A program made the translations under genes and the position numbers. Positions 1-13,700 of a stretch of 64,000 bases of DNA are shown in pieces; the first letter of the stretch is position 1; the number at the start of each line of letters is the position of its first letter. Location: contig JAUPFP010000030.1 of NCBI GenBank assembly GCA_036925085.1, positions 2,203,045 to 2,267,044 on the forward strand, in the 5' to 3' direction. The DNA comes from Brachycybe producta (Eukaryota; Arthropoda; Diplopoda; Playtdesmida; Andrognathidae). The notes beneath the pieces were generated by a model. That model was not told the DNA's origin. It made no database searches and saw nothing but the letters and a program-made list of their open reading frames with translations.

Positions 1-1705
1 TTCATTTACTCTTCTAGTTTAAAAAATTATGTTAATTATCAATGCATTTTCATTTACTCTTCTAGTTTGAAGTACATTTTTTTTTAAAAGACTTAGGAAA
101 AATTACTTCAAACATGCATTAATAATCCTAAACAATTTCGCAGCTTAATTTTAAGTGACAAAAAAAAACATTTGGCCCATTTAAAATCAGTTGTTGGCCA
201 TACTTCTATCAGTTTCCATTATGTATTTCATCCAATATTTTACTGTTGCATGGTTGTACCCTTCCTGGTCTCAAACACACACACACACACATAGATCTAC
301 ATATAAAGTACAAGAGAGTGAACGTACATTACATGCGACCGTGGCACTGCAAAATAATAGAGAAATAAAACACCTGTTCTTTATACCTGCCTGCAATAGA
401 GAGAAAGAGAGAGCGAGAGAGAGAGAGAGAGAGAGAGTTGTTTCAGGCAGCTTACAACAAATGTAACACACACTTTGTGCCGTGCATTCATTTCGGAAGG
501 GTGCCACTACCTCTCTCCTTCGCAGAAAAAAAAATGCATTCTCCTCCGCTCATGTGGTGCTGTTGCTGCTGCTGCTGCCGGTAGCAGCCAGCTGTTTCGT
601 TTTTTTTGTGTGTGTGTGTGCCTGCCTGTTTTATCAAAAACAAGTTGCAAAAGCTTATACAGGGTACTCACCAGCTGACGAGCATTGCAGGAACACACAC
701 ACTAAAACATATCATACAACATTTTAACAACAATTTCAGTCACAGTCAGTGGTGGTGGTGGTGTCGTTTTTTTTTTTTTTTTGGTGGTTGGTGGTGGTGG
801 TGGTGCCAATTATTTTTTGTTTTAATTTTCTTCTCTTCTCTTTTCTTTCTCTCTCTCTCTCTCTATATATATAATATTCTCTCTCTCTCTTTTTCTTTAT
901 CATTTCATATTTATACATCAATGTGCCATGGTTAAATGTTGTCTCTTATTACGGACTCATTCAACGCTGACCAATCATCCAAACCGGACACTCTTTAAAA
1001 TAAACGCACTTCGACCAATAACGCGACAAAACGGCATAATCTAAAAAAAAAAAAATGAAACGCGAGAAATATTTACAATCAAGAGTTTAAAAGTTAAAAC
1101 AGTTTTCCTTAAAAACGAGTGTGTTTGTGTTTTGTGCTTGACAACATTCTTAGTTAAAAGTTTTTTTTTGGTTTTTTTTTTTACAGTTTTTAAAACATAA
1201 TTTGCAAAAAAAAAAAAAGTTCAGTTTTTACAACAAACTACACAAAAAAAAACTGTTTGTTTTTTCTTCATTGTAAACACACAAAAAAATAATTTTTCAT
1301 GGTTGTACTACTCATTTCTTCTCCTTCTTTTTCTTCTTCTTCTTCAAAGCAAATGTGAAAGTAGTTTAACAAAAGAAAAGAAGGAGAGAATTCTTCTTGT
1401 TGACCACCGTAGTTTTGTATTTCTCCCCTTCCTAACTTCTTCTTCCCTTCTGGAGGCTACTTTTTACACTTTACCTACAACTACAACTTACTACTGCTAC
1501 CTACATCCTTCCATAAACACCGGTCACAAAAGTTCCCATCGTTAGAAAGCTGTTTAGAAAGAAGAAGAAGAAGAAGAAAAAAAAAAGTTGTATGAATTCA
1601 AAATCTTATGTTTGTTGTCATCATTTCTACACTTAGTTCGGCCAACATCAGTTTAACTGTTGCATTGTCCGACAGTGAACCACACGACACCAACATTCTT
1701 AAACC
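1..1705 (+). promoter_or_regulatory. Upstream region of GDF8/11 copy 1
   Basis: I see no gene here. The region holds simple repeats (CA at about 272-291, GA at 401-437, TG near 607-620, CT near 848-864 and 880-892), poly-A and poly-T runs, and GGT/CTT trinucleotide runs. Two CCAAT boxes lie at 971-975 and 1015-1019, on either side of an AT-rich CTCTTTAAAATAAA stretch, in the only locally less repetitive part. They could mark a promoter, but the transcription start cannot be placed from sequence. The first 70 bases hold two copies, 48 bp apart, of a 20-bp piece resembling the arm of the TTAA-flanked palindrome family found elsewhere in the window. Open frames here only translate the simple repeats. 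Confidence 0.4.
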
Positions 1706-2633
1706 ATGTTAAAGTTACAACAACCAATTTCAATGGGGTTGTGGTGGTGGTCATGGTGCATCAGCTGTTTCTTCGTAGTGGCAATGTTGATGCCGATAAT
1801 AACTGAAACGGCAATCTCATCTTCGGCACGATCTTCCAGTTCGTTGTCGTCGTCGTCGTCGTCGTCGTCATCGTCACATAAATCACGAGAGATGCCAACA
1901 CCGATCTCATCTTCGAGTAGTGCAATATTAGGTGACGATGCTCCACTGATGCAACAACAATCTGCAGCATCTGTAGGGGTACAACAACAACAACATCATC
2001 ATCAGGCTCATCATAATCATCGTAATCATCGACATCAACAAAGAGGCAAAAATAGAGATATGTCGATGATCTCTGCGGCGGCGGCGATCATCGAATCGAG
2101 TAATTCTGACATTTCATCCGAAGTGGCTCAAATGTCAGAATTACTTGAAATGGAAAATATGAGAGAATTAGAGGAGCATCAAAATACTGGAAGTGACATA
2201 ACTGTTGCAAGCAGTGGCACGGATGCACGTGGTGGACAAGTCCAGGGTACTACTACTACAAATAATAATAATAATAATAATAAATCTGAACAACAAGAAC
2301 AACAATTGCAATTTGGACAAAACGGTAATAATGGTAACTATGACCGACCTTACATTGCATCCAACTGTTCGCGATGCCGTATGCTCGAAGAAACCATCAA
2401 TCTCACCAAAGAGGCCATCAAACAACAGATTTTAAGTAAACTTGGTTTTAAACAGGCACCAAATATTACAGGACGTGCCTTACCTCGTATTCCACCGCTC
2501 AATCATCTTTTAGACATGTATGGAATGCAAAGTGATGCACCTGGACAGGTGTTTAAGCCTGGACCCGTGTACGAGGAGGCCGAAGACGATTATCATGCCA
2601 AAACGGAAAAAGTCATTAGTTTTGCTCAAGAAC
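1706..2633 (+). CDS. GDF8/11 copy 1, exon 1 (signal and propeptide N-terminal half)
   Basis: The ATG at 1706 is preceded by AAACC. The exon ends at AAC|GTAAGT in phase 1, leaving one base that joins CT of exon 2 to make a proline codon. It encodes 309 full codons. Visible tracts include WWW at 13-15, a long Ser run from CGT/CGTCG repeats (about residues 43-57), QQQQHHH near 93-99, AAAA at 124-127 and TTTTNNNNNNN near 182-192. The conserved part begins at C221 and ends with the acidic [20 protein letters not shown] stretch just before the splice. The family consensus at this position is also DDYHATTET-like. Sequons are N232 and N253. The open frame runs 41 nt past the donor to a stop, which would truncate the protein if intron 1 were retained. 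Confidence 0.9.
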
Positions 2634-5600
2634 GTAAGTTGTTTTTGCAAACACTTTACGATGGATCATCTTAACAATTAACACAATTTCATTTCAGTTT
2701 AACATATTGTCACAATTGAAGGGCAACAAGAAAATTGCACACAAAAAATTGGAACAATTTGCATTTTAAATTTTAGACAAATTGCATTTTGAATATTAAC
2801 AAAAACGACTGAAAACGACTATATTTTCACTAAAAATTAATAAATTGTGCACTTAGAAAATGGATGGGTTACATAATGTGTCGCAAATTTGATGCAAAAC
2901 AAACATCAATGTAAACTTTAGTTAAAAACTTTTAGGAGTTTTCACAGTGTGGCCTACTGTTAAAGTACAAATATGAGTTTTATTGCAAATTTTGTATCGA
3001 AATTGCATTTTATTGCAATTTGTTCTAAAGTCTCGAGATTAATGATTTATAATGGTAACCAAGGGTGTGTGGGTTCATATTGCAAAAAAGTTGCAAGAAG
3101 ATCCATGTCCCTTACAACTTAGCAACTTCAGATGAAGAAAAAATCTTAAGTTTATTTGAAACTATAGCAAAGTTAGATGATTGACGACATCTTTTAAATG
3201 AAACGTTTTGACAGCTAATTGTACACCTTACTTATGTTGATACCTTTCAAAATAAACTTTTTTATACACCAAAAATTAATCAGAGTAACAGAGACGATTA
3301 CACTTTATAATAAACCACTTTAAAGCGAAAATTTAAAAAAAAATCGACTTTTGTAAATTGGTTATTAATGTATTACTTTTACTTTTTTTTAAATTTCAAA
3401 TAAACTTGAAATTTGGCTTAAAATTGCTTTTTTTTAAATAACTAAATATACACACAAATCTATTTGTTAAACATAAATCGATATTTAGTTATATTAAAAG
3501 CATTGTTTACGTCTTTGATACAAATATTCACTTGTATAATTTTTATCTTCGGAAAATATGAACATATTGGTAAAAAACACAAAACACAAAAAAAGTGTTT
3601 TTTTGAAGCAACAAATATGCTTCCTGTACAAAAATACATTATTTTTAGGGGTTTTATTCTTAATAATTGCTAAGCCAAAGGCATTGCTAAACTCATGAAC
3701 ATTTTATAGAAAGTTTCTTGTAAAAGTTGATGAGTTTAAAACTAGCTTCGACTTAAACGATCATTAAGATTACGACCTTATAGCTAAAATCATTACCTGA
3801 ACACTAAACATTCTGCAACTTAATCCGGTACTAATTTACCGTTACTTCAAAAAAAAAATAATCTCCACTAATCTAAGTTAACAACAACATATAATCTTTT
3901 ATAGATTAACAATTTACTGACTGTGATTTTCAAAGTTAATCCTTGTAGGATTAACAAACCTACATAAGACGACACTAAACAATATGATGATACATGTGTT
4001 ACGTGACAATTTCAACTATATAACAACTACAAAATAAATGACTACTTCATCATGTAGTTTGTTGCAAATTGTCACAAATTCTAACAAATGAACAGGAGGA
4101 ATTCCAACGAATGTTCATTTTTTTTTTGTTGCAGCCTTGCTTTTTTCTTTCATTTTCTATGTTTCTATGTTGTCATGTTTCTATGTTGATGGAGTATTTT
4201 TTATTACACTAGGATTAAATAGATAAACACTTTTAACTTCAACTTTTTACTTCAGTGACGTTTACAAAACCGAACAATAAATACAAATAAAAAAAAAGTT
4301 GAAAGATAAAAACATATTATGTTTTGTAAACTAAATCCTTGTGGTTTTTTTACACAATTTATTTTAAATTAAAATTACAAAAAAAAATTCAACTGCAACT
4401 AAAAATTTAATTTGAAATAAAAAAAAATTGTGCAAAAACAACCTGCAACGACTTAGTTTACAATGCAATTAATGAGACCCGTAACTGTAGGGAAAGACAA
4501 GCGAGGTACCTGCCTCGGATGTAAATAACTACAATGGTAATACTAGCTAAAAGGGCGCCAGTTTTATTAATACCTCGGATGCAAAGCTCTGTGCCGCAAA
4601 ATAACTAGAATGGTAATACTAAGAACGCGCGCCAAAATTAAAATGATTATATTAAAAGGGCGCCAGTTTTTGTTTCAAGTGCAAAGTTCATGGGCGGTGG
4701 TGAGTTTTATTCCTGCCACAGGCACAAAATTATAGCTAGCTACGGCTCTGAATCCAATACAATATAATATCTAAACGAAATTCATTTTTCTGTGCATATA
4801 TTTATTTTCAATCTTCATTTGACCAAATTATTAGTTTCTTTGAAGATGGTGATGATGATAAACCAATAACCTGGTTTATTTTAATGAAGTCAACAAGTGT
4901 TTCATTCTATTGATCTAGAATTGAATTTGTACATTTTGCAATAAAAAATAATCAATGAGTAAGAAAAGCCCCCCCCCCCCTCAAAAAAAAATTTCACCTA
5001 ATTTCTATTTTGCAAAAAAAAATGAGGAGGAGGAGAGGAGGAGGAGAATCATTCCTAGTTCAATGTTAAAAGTCTATATATAGTTTTGAGTTACACAAAG
5101 GTTAAGTAACAGTTTAACACCATTTAGTAATTTATTTTTGAGAATAAAAGAAGCTCGTTCAAAAAAATTGAGTAATGTCAAGGACTGCTCTTTTTTTTAA
5201 AAAAAATGTAATAATGCATGTGTGCGTGGGTGGGTCTCAGTGCAAGAAGGTAATTGTTTTGAGGCTAACGGTCTTCGTGAACGGACTCGGGAGTGAGTGA
5301 GTGAGAGAGGTTCATGAAACTTCGATCGCCGCCGCCGCAGCAAGCACATTATTATTATATAATAATATAATAATAAATTGCGGCCAATGGCATGACAATT
5401 CCATCCAATTCACAGACACAAAATGCCAGTGAAAGTAATTGTCATAGAATCGGGCAATAGCCCTGTGTGCTTGTTACAAGCGAGTATAATCTATTGAAAC
5501 ACTTTTGACTGACTGGCATGCAACAAAAAAAAATGGCATGACATGATTATATTATCCGCATACAACTTAGCACGAAACACAGCATGCAATGGTAGCATAT

Positions 5601-7702
5601 TATGATCAAAAAATACAAGTCTAGACGTTTCCTTCAAGCATTTAATATTCAAATCTGTATAGGTAAATAGCATTGTTTCCACTAGCAGTATTTTACAGGG
5701 TATTTCACTGCAAAAAAAAAATAACATGAATGTAATTGAATCCCGTTTTGCAATTACAATTCAATTCAACTCAGTACACATACTATCAGCTCGAGATCTG
5801 TGTATAAGCAAGGAGGTTAACTCCCAAGCAGAAATGGCTGGCATTTAGGCCAGACATATGCATCAGTTCTACTGTAGCTCTTAATTCTTTAATTTGGCTT
5901 TGGATGGAAATGTCAACTAAGGATGCCATCAAACTTTGCAATGTTTTCTGCAGCTATAGGTAACTGTTCAAGAAGAAAGCTTGCTCAGTTCTACAGTTTG
6001 CTAGTGATTCCCACTGAAGTTCAAATTTGTGAAGAATATTCTAATAAAAGTCTAACTATAGAGTAAAACAACGTACAGTAGCACCTTTACAGAACATATA
6101 CACTGGAGAAGTGATTCAAATGAATCTTGCCATAAATAGTGCCATTTGTTGCTTTGTTGCAAGCATTTTTTATTACGAATTACAATTGTCAAATGAAATT
6201 TGAACAACGTTTTTGATAACATTAGTCTATAGAATTGTGTTCTTGAGATGGTCATAGATTACAATTGGTAAATTCGCATCTTTTACATCTTTTGCACAAA
6301 ATGTTTTACAGCAAGGCAGTAATTTTTGAAAAGCGTTTTACATTCGGCATTTTACAATGACATCTTCAAATATTTATATAAAAATTGTACACAGATTTTA
6401 CTGGACATAATTGCAAAGTATCGAAAACAAATTATTTTTCTATTTTCTTGCTAGAAAAAATTATTAAAATTAAAATTAAAATTATTTTCTTGCTAGAAAA
6501 AAACCTCACCTGCCCTAATACTTATTCCATGTAATAAGTGTCATACAGTAAGTAGCCTATGTAAATCAAGCGCAGCGGCATAGCTGCGGGGATAGCACTA
6601 TTAATTTTTTTTTTAAATTTCATTTATAAGTTTTCTGATTAATAATTAATAATAATATATTAATTAGTAAATCGAGAAGGAAATGCATTTTCAGGTGGAA
6701 AAGAAAAAAGAACTTGGTTTAAGACTGGCGTTTCAGTCTGGATATAGTTTAAGCTCTGGATTGTAGTCTCCATTCAGGTTCTTTAATTGGCAAAAATAAT
6801 TTTTTTGCTTCACTTATGAATATCTACTTGGAGCACTCAAGATTTTTGCATAAGTAACACGTAGCTGGATAGTTAGTGAGAACTAGTATAAACTAGTATT
6901 GGAATAAAATATGAAAATGTCCTAAGTTCTATCTTGGCGCCTTCCTTTTTTTTTTCTATTTTGTTTTTCTTCCTTCCAATGTCCATATAAAATTATAAAC
7001 GACAAAAATAATGTCGCCACAATGACTGACTTCTGATTGAATCATAGTAACAGTACATTGGACACATTATATATAAAATATCTCAAAATAACATTATTTT
7101 AAAAAAAAAACTTAAATTGTAACCCACATTCTCAGCTCAAGAATTTAATGAAATAAAATTATTTTTTGTTCACTTTTAAAACATAAAAAGAAATTTGTAA
7201 TATTGAGGGAGGGAGGAGGTGTTAATTTTCTCATAATGTGTTAATTCAGTTGCACCAGAACACATTCTAATTGTTATATTGGGGTTTACATTATATCTTT
7301 GGGTTTTGCAAAGTAATTTTTCAAATAGAAAATTAAATTTATTACTATTTGGTCCTTGCAGCTTATCTTGACCAATTACTTTTTGCAAAAAGTAAAAGTT
7401 TAATAAGTTCCAAAAACTATATAAATTCAATAACAACTTGTTTATCACTCTTTCTAGTCTAAACCAAGAATGAAAAATCAGTAATGCATTTTTTTTTGTT
7501 TAGTTTTTGTCAATATTCGTCACGATGTAACCTGACTGACTGTGAACTTTGTAATGTCGTCTCGCAGTTAGTCGTACTTTTTTTTACGAGTATTGCAATT
7601 TATATATTTAATTATAAATATATACTAAAAGTTCGTAACGACGTCCTACTGCCATATAGTATATTAACAATTGTTCATTTTGGAAGCTCAAAAAAAGTGT
7701 CT

Positions 7703-7778
<76 letters not shown>

Positions 7779-10700
7779 AAAAAAAAATTTTAAATATCTT
7801 TATTACTTCTTGTAATTCAATCAGAGGTTATCATCGAAAAACAAGAGTTGCTCACTTGCTCGGCAGCAACAGCTTCATAATGTCTGCTTCAGTCCGAAGG
7901 ACTTATGGTCTAGTCTCAAAATACTGAAATTTAAAAAAAAAACACACACACACACCATTAGAAACATATTAAAACAATAGGCCAAACAACTGTGAACCTC
8001 ATATGATTGATAACTTTTATAGCTTTTCGTATCTCAAAGTTCATGGTAATAAAGTCGATCATCACCAATATGTGCATTGAACTTTTTTCTTTCAACATTT
8101 TTTTTTAAAAAAGTTGTTTCAATTTTCTTAAACTTGTATATGATATATACATATATATATATATATAAATATACAAACATCCACATAATTATATTAGAAT
8201 ATAATTATGCATGTATTTTAGACCCATGTGTGCGGTCGGGGTCACATCTACATGTAGCTTACTCTTGTGTTTATATTTGCCTCGGTAACAAAAAAAACTT
8301 CTAGAAGTTCGATGCAACTTTGTGCCAAATTATACCATTTGATTTTTGCGTGTGTGAATCAACATGCAATTTACATATTGATATTATTATGAATCATTTC
8401 AAGATTCGTACAACTTTGACACTAAAGCTAAAGTCCATTAAGATATGCAGTTTTAGAAAATAAAAATAAAAATTCCCAGGTTAGAAAGCATTTAATTAAT
8501 AATAATAAAACTTATTTCAAAAGAAAATGACATACATAGGAGTGAAACACATTCTTACATGTTTATCTTACAATAAAAATAACATTTACATACAACTTAG
8601 TCCATTTTTATGCGACAAAAGTTATATAAGTCAACCCAAAAAAAGTTCATTTAAGGTTGCTTGAAAGTGTAAACGCCTTTCGAACTCTGATTATTTTGTA
8701 TTTCAGGTGCAAAATGAAAAGAAATTTGAATGTCTTACAGAAACTAGAAGGGTAGTTCAATCACTTGAAGCAAGTTGAAGGTATTTTTTCATGTTTGATA
8801 TTTTTTCAAAATAAGCTTTTTATCAGAGTTTGAAAATGACCTGATTATATACATGTAACTATAAAAAGTTTATTTTGAAAGATATCAACATGAAAATACT
8901 CTTAAGTGATTGAGCTACCATTCTATTTTTTTTTAAAAAACACTTCCAGTTTCTTTTCATTTTGTTTCAGAAAGGCAGAATAACCGGAGTTCGAAAATCA
9001 GCTGTTTATAAACCATCTTAAGGCCATATATAATGCATCGTGTTAAATTAGTTTGAAAAAAAAGCAAGGTTTTCGAAAGATTCTCTAGGTATTTTCTAAA
9101 TATTGTGAGCTTATTACATGGGTTCCCCCCATTATATTGTATCTTTCTAATCTAACTCCGCAAAAAAATAAATCATTGGAGATTTATTTCTGTCACAAAT
9201 GTACTAAAATAGGGAGGCCACAATATGGTACATCAGCAATGAGATCACGTTCACAAGGGAAATACTCTGTGGAACCGTTCCCATATGCAACTGTGGTAAT
9301 GGTACAGTACTCATTGCTTCTTTGAGAGTTCTAATGGTGGCTCAATAGCAAACTAATTTGTAGCTATATAAGTGAACGTCAACTGCATCAGAAGAAAAAA
9401 AACATTAAGAAACGAAATTAGTAGATGAATTTTCTAAAAGTATTTTCATGAACATATGAAATTTTAAAGAGACATTGATTGTGAATCCTGCATAATGTCT
9501 TGCAAAAATGAATCGAAATGTTTTCTTCAAGACTTCAGACTCGGTGTACAAGGAATTTTTTTTAAGTTATGCACGAAAATGAATCACATTGATAACTAAT
9601 TTATTGCGTGAAATTATATATCCGTGAATATAACTGTAAAGCAAGCCTGTGTGGTTTTAGCCGTTTATTTTGCAAACAATATGACAGATTCAGTTATTTC
9701 AATTATTTTTCAAACTATCATTCAAGTTTATTTTTAAGAAGCGTTTTTCCGCAAGTCGATGTGCAAGAAAATTCTTGAGAATTATAGTGCAATCACAATT
9801 TATTACACGAAATACACCAGTGAATAAATCTTGCTGTAAATATTAGGTTTGGAAACTAAGTCGGTGCGTTTTTGTTTTGCACAATTTTTATTTCAAAATT
9901 GAAAGAAATGAAAAAAAAAAGCATTCACTTTTAATTTTTAATTGCAGTTTGAAATAAAAATTGTGCAAAAAAAAAACTCAACGACTTAGTTTACAAATTA
10001 ATAAATAGCCAGTGTCACTTTAGTTATCTTCACTCCAATACATCACAAAATTACTTTTAACCTCTCAATGTATAAATTACCTTGGAATTTTGACCAATTT
10101 AGACACACAAAAAAAAGAACAAAAATGAAACTACCCTTACACCTATGCTGTAATGAATGGGTTGTTCACATTCATAATTTCATCATTAACCAATAAACAT
10201 GACTTTTTTTTTCATATAATATTATATACAGTAGTTTGCAAACACACACACGTAAAGTGATGACTGTCTGGTTTATTAATTATTTAAGACAAAAAGGTGG
10301 AGAGAGTGACTTCAGAGTTAGTTGAGCACGCATTCCATTCAGTCACATTAAACCCCACATTCATTGTGCCAAATGATCGTCACTTTAATCAATAAAGTGA
10401 TTAATTATGCATTAATTTTAACCCCCTCCCCTCCTTTTTCCCCATTGTTTCATGACGGACAATACCTTGACGTTTGATACCTTACTTAACTTAACTATTC
10501 TAAAACCTAGACAATTGTCTGGACAGTTTGAATTGAAATTATTTTCAATTATTCATGTATCTCTCTCGTTCGTTGTAGTTGCTTTTTTTTCTTCTTCTTG
10601 CTTAGAAATATTATATTGATACTACAATAACCTTTATAAATGACTAACTAAAAATATAATTTTTTCTTTTTTTTCCATAAACTTTAAGTATAGCTAAGTT

Positions 10701-13700
10701 TATTCCAAAAAAAAAATAAATTATATTTTGGTTATATATAATACTTGTGTTGTCCTGAAAACATCTTTTTTTTCTTTCTTCAAATTGACGAAAATTGGAT
10801 GCAGGTGTTCGATCAAAATTCATGATGTTACATCAGTTTTTAGATAATAGAAAAAAATTATGCTTACATAATTTGCATGTAACGATGAAATTTGCCATAA
10901 AAATTACATTTAGATGCATACAACATCGTGTGTGTACTACGAGTTACTAATAGTTGTTTGGTCCAGGTAGGCCAAAGTAATTTGCATCAACAAATTATTA
11001 AAATAATCTCTCAGCATCTGGACAAAAAAAAATATCGAAACATAAAATCAAGTAAACGGGGCACAAAAAATATCATGCGATTTTATTTTTTTTTAAAAAA
11101 AAAAACGTTATTTAAAAATTATAATAATAGCTGATTTCCTGAATTAAAAAAAGCTCCTTTGGGTTTTTTTTTATTATTTCAAAGTTAATTAAATAATGCA
11201 TAAAACAATTTGTCTGAAAAAGAGCTTATTTTATTAGCAATAATTTCTTTTTTATCAAGTCAAAAAAAAGGCTTGAAAATATTTAATAAAATCCATGGGT
11301 TCGTTCCAGTTTCTAAGCAGTTTTCTAGAAGCTCCAGGAAACTTACTAGTATTTTTAAGAGTGTCCTTTTATATCAACATTTCAGAAGAAAAAAATGAAT
11401 TATTACTGTAAATTTTTTTTCTATTTTTGACGTAAATGTCAACTCATATATTGCTTCAAAAAAGTGCTTAGAAACTGAACGCATCTTATATCGAAGAAAT
11501 AATTAAGGTAAAAGCTTTTATGCAGTTAAAAATTCAAAAATGTAGAAATTGTTTTCAGAAATTTGAGCGTTTTACACAAAATAAAAAATGACAAAAAACG
11601 CAAATATACAAGAAAATACGTAAATAAAAATTTATATTAAAAATGAAAAACACAATTAATTAAATATCGGAAGTAATTAATAGCTAAAATCATCAGAAAT
11701 CAATAACAGAAAATATAAAATTATAAGGAATCGTTTAAGAGAAATCCTTTTCGTAAAAGAAAGGGTTTTTTCCTTATAGAAAAAAAAAATGAAATTTTGC
11801 AAATTTATGTGAATTTCCAGAAATTATGTAAATTGCTCAGTTTCATGCATTTTATATTTTGGATTAAACTGATTATTATTACACAAATGACACTCATATG
11901 CTAACATACTGAGTCCAAAAAGCTTTGTTTGTAAAAGTGTTTATGCGTTTAGTGTACAAGTATTTTATGCAAACTTTTGGCCTTAGTAATTACCAAGCTC
12001 AAAACATGGAATTTACTTAACAAGTTATAAAACCTTCTTGTTTAATTTACTTTTGGCTTTAGCAAAAAAATTATTGAACAGTCAAGTAATCGTATTTCCT
12101 TTCTGTTTTTGTACCCTGTGTCTATAGTCTGCTATTAACTTACTGAGTTGACTACAAAGTAAATTGAGGAAGCTTGTTGGTCGTAGTGCAATAGCTAGGT
12201 GATTTTTCTAATTTTAAGCAATGTTACAAATCTACTAGCAACTCAATAATTTGCTATGTTACAACAGACTTAAAAGGTTAAAGTACAAACACACACATTG
12301 TGCCGAACATTATATATTGTTTTACCAACCAATACAGACTACTGTTTCCAAGTGCAATGCAACAAAAAAGAAAAGTAATTGGCATTCTGGGGCTTGTAAA
12401 ACCAACTTTCTTTGTAAGAAATTGTTTTCTGTAACCATAAATATACTTAAATAAACTCAGGTAAGCCAGGTTAACGGTCATCTGGGGGCTAATCAACCGG
12501 ACAATTTCGCTTTTTCTGTAGCTAACAGACTTTGTTGAGTCAGAGAAGAACAAAAACTAATGATTTTCTTTCAGCCACGGCCTTTACAGTTTTAACAGCA
12601 CTTTTTTTTTTGTCTTCCAAAATACATGTATAGTAGTGGTGGTGGTGGTGGTAGTAGTAGTAGCTATATGCCTCTCTACACATGCAAACTTAGTCAGACA
12701 TGTAACTAAATGTGGTAGATATAATCCACTTTTCATGTGTTTTTTTTATTAGCTGAAATTACACCGGCGAACCAAGGTAGGTAAGAAGGTGCCAAAGTGT
12801 CTACTTGGAACACAAATTACACAATGTGCAAAAAGCGTAAAACACCTTTATATAAGAAGTATAAGGTCACTTAGATATAGGCTGTAAACTGTACTTTGAT
12901 TAGGAACAAAGTTTAAAAAAAAGTACAGCAGTAAAACCTTGGGTTTATGTATTTCGAGTAGGTCTCAAACTCATCTTTTACCGTTCTCCTCGAAGTGGTT
13001 TTTACCTTTCGGCGGCAATTTGTCTAGTTTTGCAAAGCCGAAACGTCTACTCATGTTGAAAATTTAGAAGAAGAAAAAAATACCAAATAAAACAACATGA
13101 GGAATTTTTTGTTTCTATATATTATCATTATCTTTTGCACAGGATTTTATGCATGAAAATAAACTTGTATTAGTGGGGCTCTTACTTTTCTGACAATGTA
13201 TTATTTCAGCTGCACCGGAACACTTTGCAACTGTTGTTGGGTTTATACCTTTGGGTTTTGACAATGCATTTCGCATGCTGCAATTGGACTCTTGTCCTTA
13301 TGCCACAGGCCTTCTCGTCTGCTTGAAGAGTATTTTTTTCAAACACAAATTATAGTTTAAATCAGTTAGTACCAAAGTATTTGCCATGAGTTTTACTAAG
13401 CGTGCAGCAATTTTTTTCAAATAAATTTCTACTTGGAAAATCAAAATAAATTAGTAGTTTTCAAAGAGTGTCGTGAATTTTGTTAGGTGTGCCACAATTC
13501 CTCCAGACTGAAGGTATACTATATGCCACCAGCAAAACAAAAATGTTAGGAACCATTAGTGTAAAACTAACATAGTTAAATGTAATTATAAATTAGTTCA
13601 GTAAAAATATCAACAGAAAAAAAAATGTTAAGCTAGTTTGTGAAGTAATTCATCTTTATTTTTTTTTGTTAATTATAAATTAATGCAAACTTGATAACAT

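Noticed and set aside
7484..7927. 147-codon plus-strand open frame
   Set aside because: Its middle is a TA microsatellite read as IYIYIY.
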